11,768 nucleotides of DNA from Verrucomicrobia subdivision 6 bacterium (GTDB taxonomy: Bacteria; Verrucomicrobiota; Verrucomicrobiia; Methylacidiphilales; Verrucolacustridaceae): the NCBI GenBank assembly GCA_945866245.1, contig CAMBGW010000022.1, forward strand, positions 1 to 11,768. The letters are read 5' to 3'. Of this stretch, positions 1 to 9,103 are shown piece after piece. The position numbers and the translations under genes were made by a program. The notes under the pieces were generated by a model that was not told the DNA's origin, did no database searches, and saw nothing but the letters and a program-made list of their open reading frames with translations. The first letter of the stretch is position 1, and each line of letters begins with the position of its first letter.

Positions 1-2160
<2,160 letters not shown>

Positions 2161-2167
2161 CCTTCGA

Positions 2168-3232
2168 TTGGCCCCAAAGAAATCACCTTGCACCTTGATC
2201 CGTAACGTAATCTTCGACTGGTCAGGCACTCTGGTCGACGACCTCACCCCCGTCCTGACCGCCACCAATCACGTCTTTGGGCTCCACGGAAAACCTCTCT
2301 TTGACCGAGAAACCTTTCGCGAAAAGTTCTACCTACCCTACAAGGGATTTTATGAGGAGTACCTCCCAGGGGTTGCCTTGGAAGGTCTCGAAAAAGTCTT
2401 TCGGAAGATTTTTCGGAAAAATCACCACACTGTAACCCTTCTCCCAGGGGCCGAATCGATTTTGCAATATTGCCAAAAGAATCAGCTCCCAACATTTCTG
2501 CTCAGCACTGTTTCCCAAGACGATTTTCTTCATCAAGCCCAGCGACTGGGGGTCGATCACTACTTCCAAAAGGCCTACGCAGGGATTCTCGACAAAAGGG
2601 AGGCGATCCACTCGCTTTTGACCACTCACCACCTGCGTCCAGATGAAACCCTCTTTGTCGGAGATATGGAGCACGATATTGAGACCGCCCGCTTTGGGAA
2701 TATCCGCTCCTGTGCCGTTTTAACAGGATACGACTCTCTCAAAAAGCTTCAGCGGGCTCTCCCCGATCATGTCGCGCCCGACATGTTTGCCGTCATAGAG
2801 ATCCTTCGCCGCCACTCCGCCCCCGAAGCTCTTCCCCCAACTCCTACCGTGGGGGCTCTCATTGTCGGCCCCAACCAGAAGCTTCTGATGGTACATACGC
2901 TCAAATGGTCGGGCCTTTGGGGAATCCCTGGGGGGAAGATTAAGGCTGGGGAATCTTCCGAAGATGCACTGCGTCGTGAAATCCTGGAGGAAACTGGCCT
3001 GCCCCTCTCCCAGATTCGTTTCGCCCTCGTACAGGACTGCATTCAATCGAAAGAGTTTTATAAACCGGCCCACTTTGTTTTATTGAACTACCTCGCTCAT
3101 ACCTCAAAGACAGATGTCACTCTCAATGAGGAAGCAGACGAGTATCGCTGGTGCAGCCTTGAGGAGGCCTACCAGCTGCCCCTCAATACTCCCACCCGTA
3201 TCCTTCTCGATTGGTATAAGAAGAACCACTAG
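2168..3232 (+). CDS. HAD-like hydrolase domain fused to a Nudix hydrolase domain
   Basis: One uninterrupted 354-residue frame carries two hydrolase domains. Residues about 12-215 are HAD-like (PGP/Gph type): motif I is FDWSGTLVDD with the candidate nucleophile D17, motif II is LLST around S113/T114, K143 is a candidate motif III lysine, and motif IV is GDMEHD (165-170). Motif I has Ser (S19) where phosphatases usually have the second, acid/base Asp. Residues about 225-354 are a Nudix domain whose box matches Gx5Ex7REUxEExGU exactly (G256, E262, R270, E271, E274, E275, G277). It lies directly downstream of carB, 7 bases after its stop, so probably co-transcribed. The first usable start in frame is TTG 2168; TTG 2195, just before IRNVIFDW, is the alternative. 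No clear Shine-Dalgarno is visible. The substrate is unknown; a two-step nucleotide or phosphate-ester clean-up role is inference only. Confidence 0.9.
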   Translation: MAPKKSPCTLIRNVIFDWSGTLVDDLTPVLTATNHVFGLHGKPLFDRETFREKFYLPYKGFYEEYLPGVALEGLEKVFRKIFRKNHHTVTLLPGAESILQYCQKNQLPTFLLSTVSQDDFLHQAQRLGVDHYFQKAYAGILDKREAIHSLLTTHHLRPDETLFVGDMEHDIETARFGNIRSCAVLTGYDSLKKLQRALPDHVAPDMFAVIEILRRHSAPEALPPTPTVGALIVGPNQKLLMVHTLKWSGLWGIPGGKIKAGESSEDALRREILEETGLPLSQIRFALVQDCIQSKEFYKPAHFVLLNYLAHTSKTDVTLNEEADEYRWCSLEEAYQLPLNTPTRILLDWYKKNH

Positions 3233-3325
3233 GAAACGCCCTTCCGCCTCCCACTTTCTACCTCTCGCATTCCACCTGCCCCAACTTACGCTTCCTTTTT
3301 CGAATTAACATTGGATGATCGTTCC

Positions 3326-3550
3326 ATGAGCTTGCAATCCTCTCCTTACAAGATCGATGCCGTCGCTGGCCAAACCCTTGCCTTCTGTAGCTGCGGCCAA
3401 ACCAAGAACCCGCCCTACTGCGACGGCTCCCACAAAGGTTCAGGCAAAGCCCCCAAAGTGATTACGATAGAGAAAGACGGACCGATCTGGGCCTGCGGGT
3501 GCGGCAAAACAAAAAACGCTCCGTTCTGCGACGGCTCACACAAGTCCTAA
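3326..3550 (+). CDS. Double CDGSH-type iron-sulfur protein
   Basis: Small protein of 74 residues with two complete CDGSH (mitoNEET-type) motifs: CSCGQTKNPPYCDGSH and CGCGKTKNAPFCDGSH. Each supplies the three-Cys, one-His ligand set (CxC...CDGSH) that binds a [2Fe-2S] cluster in this family. There is no signal peptide or membrane anchor, so it is probably cytosolic, with an electron-transfer or redox-sensing role; the partner is unknown. I chose the ATG at 3326. A longer frame from TTG 3311 adds only five residues without family support. Shine-Dalgarno is weak (GGA about 10 bases upstream). It lies 93 bases after the HAD-Nudix gene on the same strand and converges with guaB3. Tandem motifs in about 75 residues are a known bacterial form of the family. 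Confidence 0.88.
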   Translation: MSLQSSPYKIDAVAGQTLAFCSCGQTKNPPYCDGSHKGSGKAPKVITIEKDGPIWACGCGKTKNAPFCDGSHKS

Positions 3551-3645
3551 GGATTAAACTCCGGCCTTCTCCGCTTTAAGCGCCCTGTAGGCTACCTTTC
3601 GACTTCCACCTGCCCCCTGAAACCGACTGACTTCGCTTCGCGAAA

Positions 3646-4809
3646 TCAGCGCGTTCCCATCCCGACACCCTGAACCGTCTGAAACACTTTGCCCTCCGTC
3701 TTGATCGACGGAGCAATAATAATCTCGGTCTCTTGAAACTCTTTTAGCGTCCTCGCCCCAACATTCCCCATACAAGTGACGATCGCCCCAACCAGATTTT
3801 GGGAGCCGTCATCCAAGGTCGCCGGACCGAAGAGAATCTGTTTCAAGCTTCCTGTCACTCCCACCTTAATCCTCGTCCCCCGGGGCAGATTCGCATGGGG
3901 CGTGGCCATCCCCCAATGATTACCATTCCCTGGCGCCTCAGTCGCTCGCGCGAAAGCACTTCCAATCATCACCGCATCCGCCCCGCAGGCAAAAGCCTTA
4001 CAAATATCTCCCCCCTTATTCATTCCCCCATCCGTGATGATCGGCACATAACGACCCGTCTTCTTGTGGTAAGCATCTCGGGCCGCCGCACAGTCGACCG
4101 TTGCCGTGACCTGAGGCACACCTAAACCCAGCACCCCTCGGGTCGTACAAGCCGCCCCCGGACCCACACCCACCAGTAACCCAGATATTCCTGCCTGCAT
4201 TAGCTCCATGCTCACCCCATACGTCACCGCATTGCCCACCAAAACCGGGATCTTCATCGTCTTGCAAAACTTCGCTAAATCGAAGGTCTTATATTCGGAC
4301 GAAATATGGCGAACCGTCGAAACGGTCGACTGGATCACAAAAATATCTGCACCTGCCTTCTGCGCAATCGCCCCATACTTTTCCGCTTTCTGAGGGATGG
4401 CAGAGACTGCCACTACAATCCCCGCTTTTTTCATCTCTTTAATACGCTTCGCAATCAACTCCTCTCGAATTGGGGGAACATACATCTTCTGGATCAAATG
4501 GGTGCACGCATCCTTGTCCGCTTTAGCGATCTGCTCCAAGACGCTCGCGGGATTCTCATACCGGGTTTGAACCCCCTCTAAATTCAAAACCGCTAGACCC
4601 CCCATCTTCCCCATCGCGACAGCAAACTTCACATCCACCACTCCATCCATCGCAGAAGCCATTATCGGAACTTGGAAGGTGTGTTTTCCAATCGAAAAAT
4701 GGCAATTCACCTCATTCGGGTTGATCGTCACATCCCCCGGTACCAGCGCGATTTCATCAAACCCGTAGGTCACCCTAGCTTTTCGATTTCTGCCTATCCA
4801 CATTCCCAT
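3646..4809 (-). CDS. guaB3: GuaB3-type IMP dehydrogenase family protein (no CBS domains)
   Basis: A 387-residue TIM-barrel protein of the IMPDH/GMP-reductase superfamily. It resembles the GuaB3 subfamily known from cyanobacteria and actinobacteria: the early ARVTYGFDEIALVPG stretch, PIMASAMDGVVD (48-59), the active-site loop VGVGPGAACTTRGVLGLGVP with the candidate catalytic C221, ITDGG (258-262), and the ending IAPSIKTEGKVFQTVQG. It lacks the CBS pair of canonical GuaB (about 490 residues). The family reaction is NAD-dependent oxidation of IMP to XMP, the committed step to GMP; whether this copy carries it is not shown by sequence. The start is ATG 4809 with a strong AAAGGAG six bases upstream; a second ATG at 4803 is possible. 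It is the last gene of the leuB-to-guaB3 cluster, two bases after the zinc-ribbon gene. A hairpin without a U-tract (3627-3649) overlaps its stop. Confidence 0.93.
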   Translation of the reverse strand: MGMWIGRNRKARVTYGFDEIALVPGDVTINPNEVNCHFSIGKHTFQVPIMASAMDGVVDVKFAVAMGKMGGLAVLNLEGVQTRYENPASVLEQIAKADKDACTHLIQKMYVPPIREELIAKRIKEMKKAGIVVAVSAIPQKAEKYGAIAQKAGADIFVIQSTVSTVRHISSEYKTFDLAKFCKTMKIPVLVGNAVTYGVSMELMQAGISGLLVGVGPGAACTTRGVLGLGVPQVTATVDCAAARDAYHKKTGRYVPIITDGGMNKGGDICKAFACGADAVMIGSAFARATEAPGNGNHWGMATPHANLPRGTRIKVGVTGSLKQILFGPATLDDGSQNLVGAIVTCMGNVGARTLKEFQETEIIIAPSIKTEGKVFQTVQGVGMGTR

Positions 4810-4811
4810 GA

Positions 4812-5051
4812 TCAGCTCCTTTCAGCTCGTTCCGTTTGTAAGGGGCGTCGTGCCCCACACTTTAGACACCGTAATGATACACAGGAGTGCTCTCGGGGGG
4901 TGTGAAATCCACAAACAGGGCACTCCACTCTCTCGACCGCTTTTCGTTCTGCTCGAGACGTTTTCCATCCACCAAACATCCACAAAATAAAAACGATGCC
5001 AAGAAAAAGACACAGGTAGAGAAGAAGAAGTTGTGAACCAGTCACTGTCAT
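4812..5051 (-). CDS. Small single-pass membrane protein with CxxC-x14-CxxC zinc ribbon
   Basis: A 79-residue protein. The N-terminus is a hydrophobic helix (about residues 8-27, LLLLYLCLFLGIVFILWMFG), followed by a basic juxtamembrane segment (KTSRAERK) and a short Cys-rich domain with C44, C47, C62 and C65 in CxxC-x14-CxxC spacing, plus C57 and H50/H55 between the pairs. This suggests a membrane-anchored zinc ribbon; the positive-inside rule puts the ribbon in the cytoplasm. I do not recognise the family and propose no function. The gene is real by context: its ATG overlaps the TonB-like stop as ATGA (5051-5048), a GAGGGGG sits about eight bases upstream, and its stop is two bases from the guaB3 start. 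It could be a processing or rubredoxin-like helper of the neighbouring membrane complex, but that is a guess. Confidence 0.8.
   Translation of the reverse strand: MTVTGSQLLLLYLCLFLGIVFILWMFGGWKTSRAERKAVERVECPVCGFHTPREHSCVSLRCLKCGARRPLQTERAERS
4814..4820 (-). promoter_or_regulatory. Strong ribosome binding site for guaB3
   Basis: On the minus strand, AAAGGAG lies six bases before the ATG at 4809 and inside the last codons of the upstream zinc-ribbon gene. It fixes the guaB3 start and is one of the few strong Shine-Dalgarno sequences in this cluster, where most starts rely on stop-start overlap. Confidence 0.75.
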
Positions 5052-5770
5052 GGGTTCACCCCCTCAGGGGCCTCCACCGCCCAAAGAATCCGTACCCTTC
5101 CCCATTCCACCCATTGACCCGGCGAAGGCTCAAAGCGCCATGTCCTTAAAAGGCTCGAGGCCTCCCGATCCACCCCTGCGTCTCCCGTCGAGCCCTCCAG
5201 AAAGACGAACCGTACCGCCCCATCCTCATCCACCCCAATTCTTGCCGTCGTAGGCTCAAGTGCATTGACGCTCTTCATCTTGGAAAGCTGAATTGGCTTG
5301 GTGGTCTTTCTTTTTCGCAAATCTCCCGTTAACTCCCACCACGTTTCCACACCAGGGCGGAGGGCCTTGGGTTTACCAGCCTGTCCATGCCTCGAATAAA
5401 AACTCTTTGCCGTAGTTGCTTTCACCGCCAAGGGTGCGTCTTGTCCAATCTGGTTTGGACGATAGTGCGGAGCAGGAATAGTGGGTCTTTCAGGCCACGC
5501 CATTCCCTCCCAAGGCAAAGTTACGCTCGAAGCCAAACGCTTGGGTTGGTCCGAAGGTAAAACGATTGCCGACGGATCAAAGAGCGTTGCCAACCCCGTC
5601 TCCCCATCCACTGCGTTGGAAAGAACCACTTTCCCTGCACCCTGTGGGGGGAGGGGCGCAAAATCCCCCGGGTCCCGAAACAATGAGAACGCCAGCGCGT
5701 GAGCCCCTAAAGAGAGAATCAGGAATCCAAGCAGCCTGCGACCCACACGGGTGGGAAGAATCCACCTCAT
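5048..5770 (-). CDS. TonB-like energy transducer
   Basis: A 240-residue protein with an N-terminal membrane helix (about 13-30, LLGFLILSLGAHALAFSL), a loosely Pro-containing periplasmic middle, and a C-terminal TonB/TolA-like domain (about 174-233): ARIGVDEDGAVRFVFLEGS, then D201 and LLRTWRFEPSPG, the usual dG.v..v.v..ssG..lD..a...wrF.P pattern. With ExbB and ExbD just upstream it probably carries proton-motive energy to outer-membrane receptors. The start is ATG 5770, whose ATGA overlaps the exbD stop (5769-5767); a longer frame to 5830 would intrude 60 bases into exbD. No Shine-Dalgarno is visible, so translation is probably coupled. The typical long Pro/Glu/Lys-rich spacer is missing, so it is a divergent or short-reach TonB. 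A TolA-like role is less likely because no tolB or pal is nearby. Confidence 0.82.
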   Translation of the reverse strand: MRWILPTRVGRRLLGFLILSLGAHALAFSLFRDPGDFAPLPPQGAGKVVLSNAVDGETGLATLFDPSAIVLPSDQPKRLASSVTLPWEGMAWPERPTIPAPHYRPNQIGQDAPLAVKATTAKSFYSRHGQAGKPKALRPGVETWWELTGDLRKRKTTKPIQLSKMKSVNALEPTTARIGVDEDGAVRFVFLEGSTGDAGVDREASSLLRTWRFEPSPGQWVEWGRVRILWAVEAPEGVNP

Positions 5771-6186
5771 AGCTGTGGAGCACTCGCGCGAGATGCTAAA
5801 ACGGCCGAAAGCCCATTTTGCACCACACAATCCAAAATCTGTGCTACCACCCCGTGCCTTAACTCACGATCCGCCCGAATGACCACTACTGCCCTTGGCT
5901 CAGACTGTGCCAACCGAGCCATCTCTGCTCGTAACTTGGCAAGATCGGTCACACGGTCATTAAAAAAGATTTGCGGAGTCGCTCCCGCAGTCGCCGTGAT
6001 TACATACCTTGTGTCACTCGCCCCGCCTTTCGACTCCCCAGGGGAAGGAGGATCCACCACGATCCCAGGCTGAAAGACAAAGGTAGACGTTAATAAAAAG
6101 AAGATGAGCAAGAGCAGAACAACATCGATCAAGGGAGCCATATCCACAGGCCCGCGCAACATCCGGACCGAAGTCCGAACTCTCAT
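5767..6186 (-). CDS. exbD: ExbD/TolR family biopolymer transport protein
   Basis: A 139-residue ExbD/TolR protein. It has a short cytoplasmic N-terminus, then one membrane helix (about 19-38) containing the conserved proton-path aspartate D21 in DMAPLIDVVLLLLIFFLL, then a periplasmic domain with the usual VVIRADRELRHGVVAQILD motif near its end. It forms the motor with ExbB that uses proton flow to energise the TonB-like protein. Its ATG overlaps the exbB stop by ATGA (6186-6183), and its stop overlaps the TonB-like start the same way, so the three products are probably made in coupled fashion. TolR versus ExbD is decided only by the TonB-like neighbour. Confidence 0.94.
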   Translation of the reverse strand: MRVRTSVRMLRGPVDMAPLIDVVLLLLIFFLLTSTFVFQPGIVVDPPSPGESKGGASDTRYVITATAGATPQIFFNDRVTDLAKLRAEMARLAQSEPRAVVVIRADRELRHGVVAQILDCVVQNGLSAVLASRASAPQL

Positions 6187-6872
6187 GGCTTCGGCTTTTC
6201 TGCACGCATTTCAGTAGTCACGGGGGTACTTACCTTGGTGGCGGGACCGGATCGCCCTCCCTCTTTCAAAATTTGTATCATCTCGATGCCGGCTCTCTCC
6301 ATGTCGTTCACTTCCGAACCCATCCGCGAGGCCAAATAGTTGTAAGCGACATACGCTGGAATCGCCACCACCAGCCCTGCCGCCGTTGTTAAAAGCGCTT
6401 CCCAAATTCCCCCTGCTAACTCCCCCACCGGCACCGTTCCTCTAGCTCCACTGACCGTCTGAAACACATGGATCATCCCTGTCACCGTTCCCAATAGACC
6501 TAGAAGTGGAGACACATAACCCACCGTCGCCAAGATCGGCAAATTCTTCTCGAGGCGCGGCACCTGCAGCTGCGCTACCTCTTGGAGAGATTCCCTTAAA
6601 TCCGAAAGCGGAATATCCCTCTTCAGCAATCCCGCCTGAATCACTCGGATCGCCGGCCCATGCGCTTCATCACACCTCTCTAGAGCCTCTTGGTAACGCT
6701 TCTCCTTCACTAGTGAGGCAATCCCATCCAAAAAGGGATCCAACGGCACCCCCATTTTTCGATAAGCGAATACCCGCTCCACAAAAACCCCCACCGCGAC
6801 CACACTCGCCCCAAGGATGACCCACATAATCGGGCCCCCCAACCGCATCAGCTCAAAAAGCGTCGATGGCAT
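6183..6872 (-). CDS. exbB: ExbB/TolQ/MotA family proton channel protein
   Basis: A 229-residue inner-membrane protein with three helices: about 13-33, 117-140 (VGYVSPLLGLLGTVTGMIHVF) and 157-181 (ALLTTAAGLVVAIPAYVAY). The LLGLLGTVTGM and LLTTAAGLVVAIPAY stretches are ExbB/TolQ signatures; the large cytoplasmic loop lies between helices 1 and 2. It assembles with ExbD as the proton-driven motor. A polar tail of about 35 residues follows the third helix. The ATG at 6872 is nine bases after the leuB stop, with a weak GAGAAG upstream; its stop overlaps exbD (ATGA). Confidence 0.95.
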   Translation of the reverse strand: MPSTLFELMRLGGPIMWVILGASVVAVGVFVERVFAYRKMGVPLDPFLDGIASLVKEKRYQEALERCDEAHGPAIRVIQAGLLKRDIPLSDLRESLQEVAQLQVPRLEKNLPILATVGYVSPLLGLLGTVTGMIHVFQTVSGARGTVPVGELAGGIWEALLTTAAGLVVAIPAYVAYNYLASRMGSEVNDMERAGIEMIQILKEGGRSGPATKVSTPVTTEMRAEKPKP

Positions 6873-6881
6873 ACTTCTCTT

Positions 6882-7988
6882 CTAACCCTTTCCCCGTCCT
6901 AAGGCCACCCTTCGGGCAATCTCTTTAGCAATCTCTTGGGTCCCCACTTTCTTCTCTCCCGCCACAGCCAGATCAGCCGTTCGCCAACCCTCACGAATTG
7001 CCCCCGCCACCGCCTGCCGAATACTCTCCGCCGCCTCGGGTTGACCCAAACTCATCTCACAGAGCAACGCCAAGGAAAGGATCTGCGCAATCGGATTCGC
7101 TACCCCTTTGCCCGCAATGTCAGGGGCCGATCCACCCGCCGGCTCGTACAAACCAAAACTTCCCTCTCCCAAGGACGCACTAGGCAACATGCCCAGCGAA
7201 CCAGCGACCGCCGCCGCTTGATCACTCAACATATCCCCGAATAAGTTCTCACAGAGCAGCACATCGAATCGCCCCGGATCTCTGACCAACTGCATTGCCG
7301 CATTATCCGCATAGATAAAGTCTAAAGTGATCGCGGGATGCCTCGCTGCCACACCCCGAACAACTTTTCTCCAGAGAAGACTTGTCTCTAAGACATTTGC
7401 CTTGTCCGCCAGCGTCACTCTTTTTTTGCGAAACGAGGCTGCCCGAAAGGCCACCTCCGCCACTCGTTCAATCTCATGCGTTTCATACACCATCGTATCC
7501 ACCGCACGTTCCCCCCTCGCTGTCTTCGTCGTCTCCTTGGGCTGACCAAAATAAAGTCCCCCCGTTAGCTCCCGCACCACCAACAGATCGAAACCACCCG
7601 CCACCCGATCGGGATGTAAGGGAGAACATTTCACTAACTCCGGATACAAAACCGCAGGTCGCAAATTCGCATACAGCCCAAAGATTTTTCTTAAGGGTAG
7701 AAGTGCCGCCCGCTCCGGCTGCTCGTTCGGTGGTAAATTTTCCCACTTTGGCCCACCCACGCTTCCGAAAAGCACCGCTTTGGCAGAACGACATAGCTCA
7801 ACCGTTTCGTCGGGCAGTGCCTTGCCCTTCGCATCGATGGCGGCTCCACCCACCCAACCCTCTTTCCATTCCAACTGAAGCCCATGCTTCTTTTCTAGCT
7901 CTTTTGCCACCAGCATTGTCGCGCCCATCACCTCGGGGCCGATCCCGTCCCCAGCTAACACAGCAATCCGATTCACATGAGAGGCCAT
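6882..7988 (-). CDS. leuB: 3-Isopropylmalate dehydrogenase
   Basis: LeuB oxidatively decarboxylates 3-isopropylmalate with NAD, the third step of leucine synthesis. The protein is full length (368 residues). Visible motifs: AVLAGDGIGPEV (9-20), VRELTGGLYFG (138-148), ADKANVL with the catalytic K196, YADNAAMQLV (226-235), the metal-binding NLFGDMLSDQAA with D252 and D256, and GSAPDIAGKGVANPIAQI for NAD binding (286-303). The start is ATG 7988 with AGGAA and GAGG just upstream. It is the first gene of the - strand cluster that continues into exbB, so the promoter should lie in 7989-8061. The link with exbB/exbD is positional; I see no metabolic link. Confidence 0.97.
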   Translation of the reverse strand: MASHVNRIAVLAGDGIGPEVMGATMLVAKELEKKHGLQLEWKEGWVGGAAIDAKGKALPDETVELCRSAKAVLFGSVGGPKWENLPPNEQPERAALLPLRKIFGLYANLRPAVLYPELVKCSPLHPDRVAGGFDLLVVRELTGGLYFGQPKETTKTARGERAVDTMVYETHEIERVAEVAFRAASFRKKRVTLADKANVLETSLLWRKVVRGVAARHPAITLDFIYADNAAMQLVRDPGRFDVLLCENLFGDMLSDQAAAVAGSLGMLPSASLGEGSFGLYEPAGGSAPDIAGKGVANPIAQILSLALLCEMSLGQPEAAESIRQAVAGAIREGWRTADLAVAGEKKVGTQEIAKEIARRVALGRGKG

Positions 7989-8061
7989 CCTCTATTCCTA
8001 AATCGTTATCCTCGCCGACTCAAGCATTCGACACAGCAAAACCCCCTGCCTAAAGTTCGGA
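7989..8061. promoter_or_regulatory. Divergent intergenic region between leuB and the unknown/GYF pair
   Basis: This 73-base gap separates the - strand leuB cluster from the + strand gene at 8062, so promoters for both directions should be here or just inside the flanking genes. I do not see convincing -35/-10 pairs, an operator palindrome or a leucine leader peptide. The assignment rests on the divergent layout only. Confidence 0.4.
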
Positions 8062-8334
8062 GTGCCCCTTTCCTCAGCTGACTCCATCCTTCTCAAGGCC
8101 TTAGAGGATTATCGGAGTGCAGTGGATGCCCAAAAGCTTCCCTCCCCTCCGGATCTAATTCCCCACTGCCTTCTTCTCGAGCGACTTGAGGCGACTCTTG
8201 CCCCTCAGCTAGATCCTCGCCTGAGCCACTTTCTTGAATCCAAAAGCTACCGCAAGGCCTACGACTACCTCACCTCTCTCTCCACCTCTTCTCTGGCCAA
8301 TTCCACAAAATCGGCCCAATCTTGTGCCCGATGA
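8062..8334 (+). CDS. Unknown 90-residue helical protein coupled to the GYF_2-like gene
   Basis: A 90-residue soluble protein, no signal peptide or membrane segment, with amphipathic helix-like segments (ADSILLKALEDYRSAVDAQ; LIPHCLLLERLEATLAPQL; FLESKSYRKAYDYLTSL). I do not recognise the family. The start is GTG 8062, the only standard start codon after the upstream in-frame stop at 7999; the Shine-Dalgarno is poor. The strongest support is its junction: its TGA (8332-8334) overlaps the ATG (8331) of the next gene as ATGA, the same coupling used repeatedly in this window. It may form a complex with the GYF_2-like protein, but that is inference from linkage. Confidence 0.68.
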   Translation: MPLSSADSILLKALEDYRSAVDAQKLPSPPDLIPHCLLLERLEATLAPQLDPRLSHFLESKSYRKAYDYLTSLSTSSLANSTKSAQSCAR

Positions 8335-8996
8335 GCAGCACCCCCCGCTACTACTACGTCGACGCCCAAAACCCAGCCGCCGGCCCTATCGCCCATGTCG
8401 AACTGCAAAATCTCCGAAATCTAGGCACGATCCAAGACTCCACTCTTGTGGTCATTGAGGGCGGCCAAGATTGGGTCGCGTTTTCATCACTCGGCCCAAT
8501 CCCCAGCACCGCTCAACCAGCACCAAGATTTACCCCCACTGCCGCTCCCTCACCTTCCTCAGCATCCAACGCCACTACACCGCTCCCATCCACAGCAGAG
8601 CCAGCTTGGGCCCTAGATCTTCTTCAAAAGGTCGACCAGCTGAATCGTACCGTTGAGAAAATGGCTTCTGCTCTTGAAAGAAGCATCGCTAGTCGCCCCT
8701 CTACCATCGCGATGCCCTCAACCGCTACCCTTCATGCTGAAAAGCAAATCCTGAACACCGCGCCAAAAATGGGTATCGCCGCCACCCTAGGAACAACCGT
8801 TCGCCCCCCCAACACCTTAACTAGCACCCCGAACAGCTCCACCACTCTCAGCCCACTCGCTGTGCCTGCCAATGCTGTGAAATCGCCTCTCCCCCTTCCC
8901 GCTCTCAACGTAAAACCAGCGACCCTCCCTACCCCCCAACCTGGCGCAACCCCAGCCAAACCAGGAAATCTCTTTAGTAAATTTCTGAAAAAATAA
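8331..8996 (+). CDS. GYF_2-like domain protein with long Pro/Thr/Ala-rich tail
   Basis: A 221-residue protein. Residues about 7-56 resemble the bacterial GYF_2 domain: YYYVDAQNPAAGPIAHVEL, then LRNLGTIQDSTLVV and GGQDWVAFSSL. Eukaryotic GYF domains bind proline-rich peptides. The rest is low complexity, rich in Pro, Thr, Ser and Ala (about 57-92 and 120-215), interrupted by one helical segment (about 92-119, WALDLLQKVDQLNRTVEKMA) that could be a coiled coil. It ends in a basic LFSKFLKK. No signal peptide or transmembrane helix is seen. I chose ATG 8331 because it overlaps the previous stop (ATGA); a TTG at 8322 would add three residues. The function is unknown; GYF_2 and its own Pro-rich tail suggest self-association or a scaffold role. 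Confidence 0.78.
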   Translation: MSSTPRYYYVDAQNPAAGPIAHVELQNLRNLGTIQDSTLVVIEGGQDWVAFSSLGPIPSTAQPAPRFTPTAAPSPSSASNATTPLPSTAEPAWALDLLQKVDQLNRTVEKMASALERSIASRPSTIAMPSTATLHAEKQILNTAPKMGIAATLGTTVRPPNTLTSTPNSSTTLSPLAVPANAVKSPLPLPALNVKPATLPTPQPGATPAKPGNLFSKFLKK

Positions 8997-9103
8997 AGCA
9001 TTCCTAAGATTATCTTTATCAGTGATTTAGGCTCATCCGATATTTTTTTGAGTTATAAGAAAAAAAACCGAACCCTTTTTTCGTTTCGCCAGTTTAATCC
9101 AAT
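8997..9103 (+). promoter_or_regulatory. AT-rich intergenic region upstream of the EF-hand gene
   Basis: A 107-base gap clearly more AT-rich than its surroundings, with a T run (9042-9048) and an A run (about 9060-9067). It probably carries the promoter of the EF-hand gene. A TTTAAT at 9093-9098 ends five bases before the ATG, which would give a nearly leaderless transcript, in line with the lack of any Shine-Dalgarno. No good -35 matches it, so the exact promoter is unresolved. Confidence 0.4.

Noticed and set aside
3627..3649. Hairpin (CTGACTTCGC, TTC, GCGAAATCAG) at the guaB3 stop as a terminator
   Set aside because: The stem is good with one mismatch, but no U-tract follows on either strand and it overlaps the stop codon. 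It may only affect RNA stability.
5771..5830. Upstream start adding 20 residues to the TonB-like protein
   Set aside because: It would overlap exbD by 64 bases. ATG 5770 gives the ATGA overlap used at the neighbouring junctions and places the membrane helix near the N-terminus.
7382..8053. 223-residue open frame on the + strand opposite leuB
   Set aside because: It is antisense to the well-matched leuB, Pro/Ser/Arg-rich, and has no domain. It arises from the skewed base composition.
9003..9031. CCTAA...TTAGG inverted repeat after the GYF_2-like gene as a terminator
   Set aside because: The arms are only 5 bases with a loop of about 19 bases, and the T run lies over 10 bases further on.
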